Assembly (NCBI GenBank): GCA_016081115.2
Contig: CM071930.1
Coordinates: forward strand, 22,697,520-22,761,519
Source: Rehmannia glutinosa
Taxonomy: Eukaryota > Streptophyta > Magnoliopsida > Lamiales > Orobanchaceae
DNA length: 64,000 bases
Direction of reading: 5' to 3'
In this document: one piece after another, positions 45,490 through 55,149 of the stretch
Position numbering within the stretch: position 1 is the first letter of the stretch
Layout of the letters: every line of letters begins with the position of its first letter
Notes under the pieces: generated by a model
What the model was told of the DNA's origin: nothing
Seen by the model: the letters and a program-made list of their open reading frames with translations, nothing else
Databases searched by the model: none
Made by a program: the position numbers and the translations under genes

Positions 45490-47010
45490 TTAAGGCAAGG
45501 GAAATTTTTCAACTTGTAATTGCAGTGGGGTATGCAAAGAGGAGGCATCTTCTTCGACCACCATACGGATGGGGACAAGGTCCGTACTCTGGTGGGCCTC
45601 TTTTGCTCGCACTGAAGGGTCGACCCGTTCGAGAGTTTGGTCATTTTTGGGGTCATTTCTAGATTCAACCATCAAGGGTTCAGAGGAATGGTCGACAGCA
45701 TGGTCGGAGACAATTTCGACCACAGCAGGATCGATTTCATGGTCGGGTTGGCGGTCGGAGCCCAATTCGACCATCACTTGTGTGATAATTTGGTCGGCTG
45801 CTACTGGGGTTATGTCTTTGACAGACCCCTCTACTTGGTCCTTTCCTATGTCACCCTCTCCCCCCATGTCACTCTATTCTCCCTTGTTACTCTTCTCCCC
45901 CCGTCATCAATTTCCTCTTCCCCATCACTTTCCTGTCCCTCTTGACTGTCCTATGCCTCATCACTTTCTTCCTCTTCCTTATCATCACTTTCATCTTCCT
46001 CAAAAGTGTCCTCTCCATCATAATCATTGTCATCTTCTGCAAAACTCTCCTCCTCTTCTCCAACACTTTCCTTGAATCCTCCAATATTGTCCTCTCTCCC
46101 AACACTTTCCTCTGCATCCTCTTCATCATCACTCTCAACCTCCTTACAACCCACCTTCTCCATCACTGCTGACAACATTGACTTAAGTGTCAACATTTTC
46201 TCCTCAATCTTGTCAATTTTTTTGCTTATTTTTTCAGTTTGATTCAAATAAAAAAGTCTCTGAAATACACATGAAAATATATTTTCAGATTCAAATCAAT
46301 TACCAAAAAACAAAAATATTTTAAAAGATGTCTTAATCACTAACATGCACAGCTGGCTTTCCCGCATCCACATCGTGCCTGTTTTTGGTTCTCACTTCCC
46401 TTGTTCTCATCCTTCGTGGTGTCGATGCCTTAACATCCACATTTTCATCAGGCATATCTTTATCAGCTGAAACGGCTGCCACCATTTCTTGTTGCCACTT
46501 TGCTACACTTTTGAAGTAGCCAGAGCTCTTTTCAGCACGAGAATACTTCAATCTATTGGCCACTTTTACCTGTGTTCAATTCAATAATGAACATTTCAAT
46601 AAGTACAATATTCAAATCAATAACAAGTTAAATATTTCATAATAAATAATAAATAAATTTGAAAAAACTTACACGTTCGGCAACAAGATCACCAGGCTTC
46701 AAGTAAAAAAAATATTTTTTTTCAACGAGTCAGCGGTAGGGGCAGCCTCAACTTTCTAGCGAAGAACCCGACACACGTTTCGCACACAATTTACCAACAT
46801 CAAGCATCACTTCGTATGCCCAAACTTGTAAAGCATGTGTCAAATTGGAGACATCGAACTTCTCCATGTTGTGATCTTTCTTGTTTTCCGCCTTCTTCTT
46901 TTCCTGTCTCTCTACCCTGTCGGACATGCATGATCTTATATTAGACACTAGGAATTCATAGGCAATGCGGCCCTACGGATATGCATTGAAGGCCTTCAGA
47001 AAAGGTTAGC
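45490..47010 (-). pseudogene. captured DUF1985-like gene fragment inside the MULE
   Basis: Read on the minus strand: FNAYP, a TAG at 46973-46975, then GRIAYEFLVSNIRSC, a Lys-rich stretch and NLTHALQVWAYEVMLDVG. This is the conserved end of the DUF1985 domain of plant Ulp1-protease-like proteins found in MULEs; the TAG replaces the Trp of YPWGR. Downstream exons 46333-46563 (SGYFKSVAKWQQEMVA), 45887-46247 (coiled coil plus long acidic run) and 45490-45867 have intron-like gaps. No Ulp1 peptidase His-Asp-Cys domain is present. MULEs with DUF1985/Ulp1 cargo are known (Kaonashi type); this one is truncated. Confidence 0.65.
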
Positions 47011-47465
47011 AAAAGATGAAAACTTCACGCATACTAAAACACATGGTCTGAAAAGAAAAAAAATACAAAAATGCAACAAAAAACCCTAGAAAACCCTAGA
47101 TTCGAAGAACAAGATAGCAAAAATCAAACTTACCAGGAAATGTACTTCACAATGAACGCGTGAGTGAGAAAAATGATACAAGTAGTAGATGCCGGAAGTC
47201 CGGTAGGAAGGGGACTAGAAGCCGTTACCAAGTGGAGTGTGACAACCAAACTCAGCGCAAACAGAGGGAAATGCCCGATAAGAGATGACGCCGGTCACAA
47301 TACAGTGGGAATCGCCGGAAAAAGATGGAATCGCCGGAAATTGTTTTTGGAGAGCAGAGAAGGGAAAGAGAGAGAGGGTTGAGAGTAACTGTTGCACTTT
47401 TGTTTTTTTCCTCCTCAAAAGGTGAGAATGAGAGGGAAAGGGATTGATTGGGGTCCTTTTATTTA

Positions 47466-47580
47466 CTAAGGGGTATCTTGGACATTTCAGAGGGGTGAGG
47501 GGGGTATAATTAAAAGGATTTAGGTTGAGTGACATTTTCCCAAAAAATTTGTAAAAAAGTGGCATTTATACAAATTTCCC
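47466..47580 (-). repeat. MULE right terminal inverted repeat
   Basis: 115-bp arm matching 27138-27252 in reverse. It would serve as promoter for the minus-strand captured gene, whose leader (47010-47465) is CT-rich. Confidence 0.85.
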
Positions 47581-47697
47581 TTTTATTTTATAAAAGTTAC
47601 TTTCAAAAAGTATATAATGACTAGATATAGAATAAATTATTTATGTTGTTAAACATGGATAAAATGAACATATTCTCAAACTATATTAATTCGTACG

Positions 47698-48480
47698 GGG
47701 GAGAATTTCATAATAGAGTCTATATTTAAGAAAATCTATCACTTTAAGACCTGAAATTTCAACTTCTTCAAATCAAGCCCCAATTGTTTTTCCTCAAATT
47801 GGGCTCTCTATCAAATTTTAGGTTCTCACTTCAAGATCGAAAATTTCAACCTTCTCAAATCAAGACCCAATTTTATATTTTTTTTTTCAAATTGGGCCAT
47901 CCCCAAATTTTGGCTTCTGATCACTTCAGGTTTTAGAATTTAACAAAAAGAGAAATATTAGTGTAATTTATCACGCCAGCCACAAAAATAATTATTCTAC
48001 CTCTCCGTCTATTCGCTCATTTTTTTTTCCTAATCCATACTTATTGTCAATTTTGTTTAATGTGTAGATAGCAAAATCTATAAATTTAAATGTATGTAGC
48101 TAGTAAGATAAAAAAAGTAGTAAAATATTTTTCGGTTACTGAAAGAAATAAGATATCCAAATTATTACTGAATTTTATAGTTTAAAACCAGTATCAATTA
48201 GGAAAAAAGGAATGAACGAAAAAACAAAAAAAAGAAAGAAAACACTATTTGTGGTTGGCGTAATAGATTAAATTAACATTTCTCTTTTTGTTAAATTTTA
48301 AACCTGAAGTGAGAATTCTAAATTTGGGGGGAGGGGGGCAATTTGAGAAAAAAATAAAAATTGGGTCTTAATTTGATAATGTTGAAATTTTGGGTTTTGA
48401 AGTGATTTGAGAATGTTGAAATTTTAAGTCTTGAAGTAATAGATTTTCTTAAATATAGACTATAGTATGAGATTCTCCCA
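47698..48480. mobile_element. foldback element with about 240-290-bp inverted arms
   Basis: The left end GGGGAGAATTTCATAATAGA and the reversed right end TGGGAGAATCTCATACTATA continue into long matching arms. Both hold TCTATATTTAAGAAAATCTA and, near the loop, AACAAAAAGAGAAAT. A central loop of about 250 bp lies between. No coding region and no clear target duplication. It starts 117 bp from the MULE end. Confidence 0.75.
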
Positions 48481-49227
48481 TTGTTAATGTGCTAGATAGG
48501 TTTAATAGACTAATTCCATTTGAATTGTTGGAATTGTTGATTCGAGGAAAATTAAAGGCCCAATAAATTAATTTATAGAATTAAAGTTTCTCCAAGTGTC
48601 ATTTATCATTCAACTATTAGTACTTTTACTTGGGTCGTTTCTCCGTATTCCAAAATGAACTAAAGTGTTGAGGATATTCGACAAGCAAATATTTAATATT
48701 CAAAAAACTCTAATGATTTATTTGCAACGCAGATCAGAGCCAATAAATAAGTCGAATTTGTAGAAAATAATCAATTGAAGTGTTACCTCATCAAATGTGA
48801 ACAACAAATATATTGGAATTCCTTCATGCCCAGTTGGAAATTAACTTTGATCAAGGAAAATAGTTGAGTAATTTATAAAAAAAAAATCAAGACAATTTTT
48901 TTATGCTCCCTTTGTTCCGATATTCAATATTCATTTATTAAATTGAACTCCATGATTTTTTAAACGTTAAAAATGGATTTTTATTAATTTAGCATTTTTT
49001 TTTCAAATTTTGATCATTAAATATTTATATGGCTACATCATGGGCGGCTGGGCGTGCAACTGCGAGTCAGCTGGGTAGAGATTAAAAGACTTTATTATGA
49101 TCATTTAATTACCCAATTGAGGCCCATTTACAAGTAGGCCAGGCCTGAATTCAGTTATCTTTTTATTCTCGAAAGTCGAGCCCATAGGCGTTGCCCCCTT
49201 TCCAGCTCAAATTTTGGCGCTTACTCA
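48481..49227. other. intergenic, nothing recognised
   Basis: AT-rich; no gene or repeat end supported. Confidence 0.5.
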
Positions 49228-49365
49228 ATGAGGAAATTACACAAAATACCCTGATTTTTGAAAAAAAGACAAAAATACCACCCCATCACAAATATACCTA
49301 CCCGGTCCTAAACATGACAAATATACCAAATTCTTACCTCTTCAGTTTTTTACCCTCCATAAATC

Positions 49366-49742
49366 TGAAGAAGAGCCCGTGGACGGCGGAGGAAGACGAG
49401 ATGCTGGCGGAATACAATCTCGGAGGCAGATCCAAGCACCTGGCTACCTTGTTCTTAGCCGCCACTAGGGTTTCCGGGGCCGGATCCGCCACCACCTCCG
49501 CCGCCGCCGCGGTGGATGCCGATAGGCGCCCTTTGATTAGTGATAGATTAAAGTCACGCCTGGGCCCACCAAAGGATGATCGGCCCCATCAAGGAAGGTC
49601 TTTTCGCTCCGAGCCGCGCTCATCTCGACGAGATCTGCTGATGTTGCTTCAAGAAAGCGTCCACGAAAAGTTTCGCCTGGAAGTTCCCGATCGAGCCCTT
49701 CTGGTGGACCGCCGCGGGGCTTGGTATCATATGAAGATGTGA
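49366..49742 (+). pseudogene. GC-rich exon-like fragment with MYB-like start
   Basis: The ORF ending at 49742 includes KKSPWTAEEDEMLAEYN, very like the start of a plant MYB repeat. It then continues as Ala/Arg-rich sequence (SDRLKSRLGPPKDDRPHQGR) that I do not recognise. Its GC content is far above its surroundings. Best read as a captured, fused gene fragment. Whether it is expressed is unknown. Confidence 0.4.
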
Positions 49743-50349
49743 GTCCAAATAATAATGGGTTGAATTAATTACTTCCAAGTTGTTGCTTGTTGGTATGAAG
49801 TATGGAACATTTGTTGGTTTTTTGGATGGTTTTTGTTGTAATATTACTGGGATATTTCTGAAACTTTAGTATTCACTAGACTACATATATGCATATAACT
49901 ACGGTTGAGGGTCCAAATTGTGTATGTTTTCAATTTTCTGTAGGAGAAGAAGATTGAGGGTTCCTTGGAAATATAGTATTTTTGTTGAATAACAATTTTT
50001 GGCTCCACAAAATGCATTCTTGGTAAAGTATTTCTCATCCCGAAAATCATCTCCAAGTGTTTGTAAAAATGTCCCAAACAAATATTTCACTATTTCTTAT
50101 CTCGTGAATTCATGTGGGTTGTCCTCAAAGGACGCCATTTCTGTGATTTGAAGTTTTTCGTTTGTTTCGATGTTGTTTCAAAGTTGTTTCTTTTATGTTT
50201 CTTTTGTTCTTTTATGTTTTTCCATTTATTTGTTCTTTTTATTGGTTTTGATTTGTTGTGTTATCTATCTGACCGTGTATCTTTTTTTTATTTCTTTTAT
50301 AGTGAATGTGAGATTTTTTGTTCCTTGTTATGTCGTTATTGGGAAGGCT

Positions 50350-50517
50350 ATGGACGTTGAAGCGTTCGAGATAGAGAATGAACAAGCAAGACTCAGTAAT
50401 CTGCTTCACAATCATGCTAAGTTGAAGCTGCAAAATGGTGATGACGATGACAACGACATTGAGTTTCTACCTCCACTTTCTAATGATTTTAGAGAATTGT
50501 TGATATATAAATCTTAA
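50350..50517 (+). CDS. small acidic ORF, unknown
   Basis: About 55 codons: MDVEAFEIENEQARLSNLLH, then an Asp-rich run (GDDDDNDIEF) and LPPLSNDFRELLIYKS. Amphipathic helix then acidic tail. The upstream in-frame part (50170-50349) is Phe/Leu-rich and probably untranslated. No family recognised; could be chance or a captured exon. Confidence 0.25.
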   Translation: MDVEAFEIENEQARLSNLLHNHAKLKLQNGDDDDNDIEFLPPLSNDFRELLIYKS

Positions 50518-51122
50518 TGATGGTGTAATCAGTTGAAACATGTAAGAAACATAAATGAAACATGTAAGAAACAATTGTGAAACATGGGATCATGTGATAA
50601 AAGTTTGTAGTGAATTGCTTTTAAATTTAGAGAAATAGTGTAGTTTTTCCCCATATACTCTTCAGTTTTTTTTTTTTGTCATTCTTGTAAATGTTGATCT
50701 TGCTTCATTTCGATGTCTGCATGCCTAATCTTGAACTAAGATCTCACGTACTCTAGCAAAGTTGTTACTAGTAGGTCTTTTCCCGCTACAGTTGATGCAT
50801 TCAATAATTCTACGATGTTGGAAGTCAATACAAAGTGTTTTTTGGTCTGACAGTGGAGTCGTGTCCATTTCTCGTAGCCGATGATGGACAAGTAAGCTCA
50901 AATTTTCTGAATTGAATTTGTTATTCCAAGATTTCGTTTAGGGTCTTTGAATGTGCAAAAATCCATTGGAATCGTATTCTTGTTATTTCAAAGTTGGTAT
51001 ACTCTCTATTTTCTTCCCATTGTCCATTGTGGTATACCACAGCTGAGATTTTCTCCATGCAACTGTGGAATTCAATAAAAAGTTGGCTAAGTGAAACATA
51101 TAAGAAACATAAATAAAACATG

Positions 51123-51345
51123 TATGAAACAACAAAGAAACAACAAACATGTTTGAAACAACAAAGAAACAACAAACATGTTTGAAACAACAAAGAAACA
51201 ACAAAGAAACCAACGCAAAACATCAACGGAAAATGGGTATTTTTGTCAAAAAACAGCGGAAAATGGGTATTTTTGTCAAAATTCAGCGGAAAAATGATAT
51301 TTTTGTCCAAAATCAGCAGAAAATGGGTATTGGGCAGTGATTGAG
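51123..51345 (+). repeat. two adjoining minisatellites (29-bp and 30-bp units)
   Basis: 51123-51210 repeats GAAACAACAAAGAAACAACA-type units every 29 bp, about three copies. 51228-51345 repeats GGAAAATGGGTATTTTTGTC every 30 bp, four copies. They sit just inside the right end of the possible MULE. Confidence 0.8.
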
Positions 51346-51629
51346 TATGGAAAATGGGGTATTCATGTCCTTTTCCCTTACTCAATTTTGTTAAACGACA
51401 TCGTCGTATGGCTCCAATGAAAAATATATCCAAGCCTAATGGAAATTAAAAATCAAAATAGGGATAAAACTGTCAAACAAACAGTCTCGAGCTCCTCCGT
51501 CCTCATCGGCCAGCCTTCGATTTTCTAAACATGGAGAATCAAGCGTAACCCGCGTGAATTCCCAAGTTGAACCGATGAAAGAAAGTATTGTGGTTTGATT
51601 TTGTTTTTCTAATACAAAAAAACAAAGGT

Positions 51630-51870
51630 GTTTGAATTTTTATCGAGCCTCAAAAATTATATTTGAATTTCATTTGACTATCAATCGAATCGAGCTCGAA
51701 TAAGCTTTAGTCTCGAATAAGCTTTAGTCGAGCTCAAATAGCTTGATATTTTTACTCATATATTATTATATTTTACAAATCGAATTGAGGTCGAGCCAAA
51801 CTTTATATATTATTGGAGAAAAATATATTCAAACTTGGTTCATTATATTAATGAATCGAGTTGAAACGAG
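51630..51870. repeat. dispersed GAGCTT/AAGCTC repeat, copy 2
   Basis: A diverged partner of 20200-20460, including an internal duplication CGAATAAGCTTTAGTC at about 51697-51732. Confidence 0.45.
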
Positions 51871-51884
51871 TTTTTAATATTTTT

Positions 51885-51950
51885 ATGGGTGGCGGTGAGA
51901 TTTGAACTAAGACCTCTTGCTCGACTTGACTTTGATACCATGTTGAATGA
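51885..51950 (-). repeat. PBS/tRNA-like remnant
   Basis: On the minus strand: CAACATGGTATCAAAGTC, then GAGGTCTTAGTTCAAATC. This is a PBS-like word followed by a B-box-like word, a combination seen at retroelement edges. Too short to classify. Confidence 0.35.
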
Positions 51951-51952
51951 CT

Positions 51953-53720
51953 TGTTGGAAATTTGGTTTTGGATATATGGGTTTTGACCCATATTGGACC
52001 AAATACTTAAGTAGTTTCTATTCATGGAAAATGGAAATAAAATAGATAATCAAAATCCACTAAGCGAGTAGATGAGATTAGCATTTTGTATTTCTCATAA
52101 TTTCGTGTGAATGAGAAATTAATACACCAGGTTGACTACCTAAAACATAAAAAATGTTATGGAAATTATAAAATATTCACTCAACCCACATGGGTTACAA
52201 AGCCAAAATATGTTCACTTTGTGTAGTCCAAGTTGGAGTATTGAGTTTGGGTCCCAGGGGAACCAAAATTTTTAGAGGAGGGAAGATCTACATGTTAGTG
52301 AGTTCAGTCCAAAATACGCGCATACAGCCACCGCCGTCATCGGCCGGCTTGGGCTTGCAAAACCCTTATCGTTTTGGACAAATTTTATTTGACCATTCTT
52401 GCGCGATCCAGTTCGAAACAATGAGTTGAACCCAGATGTGCGATTGTGCGGTTCGTGCACGCTCGCGCGACTTGGACAATGAGTTAAATTGGTTGCACGC
52501 ACGCTGTACATTATCGCGCAGTCGAACTGCCGCAAAGGTGAACGTGTTTTGGGCGCGGTCGCACATTTCCCAAATGATGCGTCTGTAAGTGCAAAAATGT
52601 GTTTTTTTGGCTAATGAACATATCCTTCGAGCCAAAAGACGTGATGATTTTCATAGAGTACATTAAACTTTATAAATATCTAAAATTCAGAGTAATTTAA
52701 CAAAGAAAAACAAAATTGAATCAGCATATAACATACACAACATATTGATATATTTTTTCTGTCAAAAGCCTGGAAGTGTTCAAACACTTGTGGTTTGAGA
52801 AGTTCTTAAGTTTTGTAGTGCTACTAACTTAAGAAAGGAAGTCATTGTATCTTAGAGATGATTGCCTAACCATTTAAGGTTGGGGTGATCACGGTGCGGT
52901 TTTGCGGTTTTTGAGTAAATTTTAAACCAAATTGATATATACGTTTCGGTTAAATAATATTTTCAAATCGCGATTTTATGAAGTAAAACCGAAGGCGCGG
53001 TTTGAAGCGGTGGCAGGCGGTTTTGCAGTTTTAATTAACAAAAATATTATATAATTCATAAATTAATATAATATTGTTATGATCTTTTAAAGAAAAAGCC
53101 AAAGAAAAATATTATAATTGAAAAGTGATTTATTTTAAACAAGGTGTATTTTTGTGAATAAAATTTACATTGCAAAATCTTTTTTTTTTGAGTTACATTC
53201 AATATTTAATGCAATGTAATGTTGTTTTATTTTGATGCAAAATATAATTCATTGTAACAATATTAAAAGAATGTAAAATATGTTATGTTTAATATACAAA
53301 GTATAAATCTAATCTAATTATATGATTCATAAAATTAGTTCTTAATATAATTATTGTCTAACTATTTAACTAAAACTAAAGAACAATATTTTACTTTACC
53401 CTAAATTATAAAGGTGCGGTGCGATGCGGTTTTGGCGGTTTTTCAAACTCTAAAATCATAACCGCACCAACAAAGCGGTGCGATTTCTATCTAGTATTTT
53501 AAATTGCGTTTTGGTCATAAATTATCATGAACGGTGTGTCTTGGTGCGGTTCGGGCGGTCTGAGCGGATTTTTAAAATTTATGATCACCACTAGTTTAAA
53601 GCACTATACACAGGGAAAATTCACCTTGCAGATATAGAATTAAATTCTAACATCGATTTCATTTTCTCTATCCCGTTTTTCTAGCCATTTCTTGTAAACC
53701 AACAATTTTTTCCTAAAACA
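51953..53720 (+). repeat. copia-type LTR relic, copy B (with nested MITE)
   Basis: TGTTGGAAATTTGG to CCTAAAACA. Without the MITE it is about 1,046 bp, against 1,080 bp for copy A, with shared ordered blocks (GAATGAGAAATTAATAC, GTCATTGTATCTTAG). It is followed by a PBS-like TGGTAAGGCGG and a gag start, which shows it is a 5' LTR. Confidence 0.7.
52880..53593. mobile_element. hAT-type MITE inserted in LTR relic B
   Basis: The ends TTGGGGTGATCACGG and, reversed, TAGTGGTGATCATAA form inverted repeats. Flanks ATTTAAGG and GTTTAAAG match at 6 of 8. Subterminal GCGGTTTTGCGG/GGTGCGGTT motifs occur in both arms with an AT-rich core. 714 bp, no coding region. Confidence 0.7.
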
Positions 53721-53773
53721 TGGTAAGGCGGATTTTTCGTTTTCCAGATATGACAAACATATTGTTCACTCCA

Positions 53774-53843
53774 ATGGCTACTGCTCCTGCTCACGACGAT
53801 GAACCAACGAAGTTCTTCAGTGTGGACTTCAAAAGATGTTTTT
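53774..53843 (+). pseudogene. copia gag start, truncated
   Basis: MATAPAHDDEPTKFFSVDFK, matching the opening of copia Gag proteins (FxGxDFKRW). The frame is cut by the CACTA terminus at 53844. Confidence 0.55.
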
Positions 53844-54100
53844 CACTACAAGAAAAATGATAAAAGACAACCCCCAAAGACAACAGTGTTTTGCTTAATA
53901 GTTGTATTTTGAAGTATTAACAACAGTTTTGTTAAAAACCCTTGTCTATTAACAGATTCATTTGTCAAAGACAACAGTGTTTTGCAGTTGTTGTCAATGT
54001 ATATCTACCACAATAGTATTTTCTGGCCAAAGACAACAATATCTTAAATAGTTGTCTATTACTCACTTAATTTAGGTTTTTTTTTTTCTTCTTTACGAAA
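53844..54100 (+). mobile_element. CACTA (En/Spm-type) transposon terminus
   Basis: CACTACAAGAAAAATG at 53844 is a classic plant CACTA end. Behind it are subterminal repeats AAAGACAACAGTGTTTTG (twice, about 53876 and 53958) and related GACAACA words. No opposite end (CTTGTAGTG) was found in the window, so the element is truncated or its inner limit is unknown. Confidence 0.75.
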
Positions 54101-55149
54101 ATAAAAGTTCATGAATGATTGGTTAGAAGTGTTGGTGAAGTGAGATTTTTGCTACGGTTGTGATGGTGGTGAGGAAACTGTTCTGGACAACATCCCATTC
54201 AATTATCCATCTAGTAGTGTTGGTATTAGTTTTTGAGATAGAAACCATTTATCTGCTTGACTGCTCATCTCCTGGAATTTCCTATTGCAGATTTTTCTTT
54301 TGTTAATTTAGAAAAAATATTCTGCTGGATCGAAGAATAGAATGTGATATGCCTAGCACTAACTTCGAATTGCTAACATTCTGCATAATGTTGTGTGAAT
54401 ATGAGAATATGAACATTTGGTTGTTGCACTAGGTGCAAATAGAGAAAATGTAAGCTTATTGATAAGAAAAGAGTGTTTTGGTGTAAACATGCAACTAACT
54501 ATAGATTTATCTAGCATGTAAGAATGTGAAACTTACCTTTTTAATTGACACTTGGCCTTTTACTCTTGGAACTTATATAACCTATGTAACCATATAATAT
54601 AAAATATTTTTTGTATTTCTTTGAATGAAAAAATGATGGAGTTTTATATTCATGAAACATTTTTCTTTTAAGCATCATCATTTGTCTATAATCACAAGTC
54701 ACAACTCAGCCTATGGTAGAATAATATCATCAGTCTGAGTAAGTTTAAGCAAGGCAAAAATATTAGTTCGAAATTATCTTTAAGATTGAGTTTGGGACCC
54801 TTAGCAGAGTTGATATGCTTAAGACAGTGGACGAGCAAGGATGATTTGATGATTTATCAATGGATTTTTATGCTTAAGACAGTGGACGAGCAAGGTCCAA
54901 GAGACTTTTGTTGCACTATCTAATATAAGTGACCTATAATTCCCTAGATTCTTATTTTGGATTACTTATGAAATCTCTGGTGCTTCTAAGCACATATATA
55001 TTACTTCTGGAACTCCATGACTTTTTAGATATTGTCTTGGGAACTTTGTTTCGTAGAATCATGAAGAATTCTTCCTCGTAGAGGTTGCACCACGGGTAGA
55101 CGTTAGCTTGACAAGATTTAACTGGGTTGAAAATTCGTTCTTTTTCCAA
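54101..55149. other. unassigned region with a 27-bp direct repeat
   Basis: May be CACTA interior or flank. It contains TATGCTTAAGACAGTGGACG (extending to 27 bp) at 54814-54840 and again at 54869-54895. No coding domain recognised. Confidence 0.4.

Larger units (their letters stand above)
27138..47580 (+). mobile_element. Mutator-like element (MULE) with nested insertions, 20.4 kb
   Basis: The first 115 bases and the reverse complement of the last 115 match at roughly 90 percent. Both begin GGGAAATTTG and share blocks such as GGGAAAATG, CAACCTAAATCCTTTTAATT and TGTCCAAGATACCCCT. Long TIRs plus a MuDR-type transposase identify a MULE. The element's own DNA is about 4.5 kb; a 15.9-kb copia element is inserted in the transposase gene. 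The transposase is cut short at about 45480 and abuts a minus-strand second gene. I found no convincing 8-11-bp target duplication at the outer ends. Confidence 0.85.
49228..51385. mobile_element. possible second, decayed MULE-like element with gene fragments
   Basis: The left end GAGGAAATTACACAAAATAC and the reversed right end AAGGGAAAAGGACATGAATA share a GGRAAxxxACAxxAATACC pattern, and both sides carry GACAAAAATACC words. Identity is too low for a firm TIR. The interior holds a GC-rich exon-like piece and a small ORF, as expected of gene-capturing MULEs. Tentative. Confidence 0.35.

Noticed and set aside
45569..46242. Plus-strand ORFs rich in Ser, Phe and Pro
   Set aside because: These are shadows of the acidic, coiled-coil minus-strand fragment of the MULE cargo.
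27100..47620. 8-11-bp target duplication around the MULE
   Set aside because: The flanks TTTGTACTT and TTTTATTTT do not match well enough. Either the duplication decayed or the true ends differ slightly.
50921..51433. 170-codon minus-strand ORF with Cys/Phe-rich repeats
   Set aside because: Most of it is translation of the 29-bp and 30-bp minisatellites.
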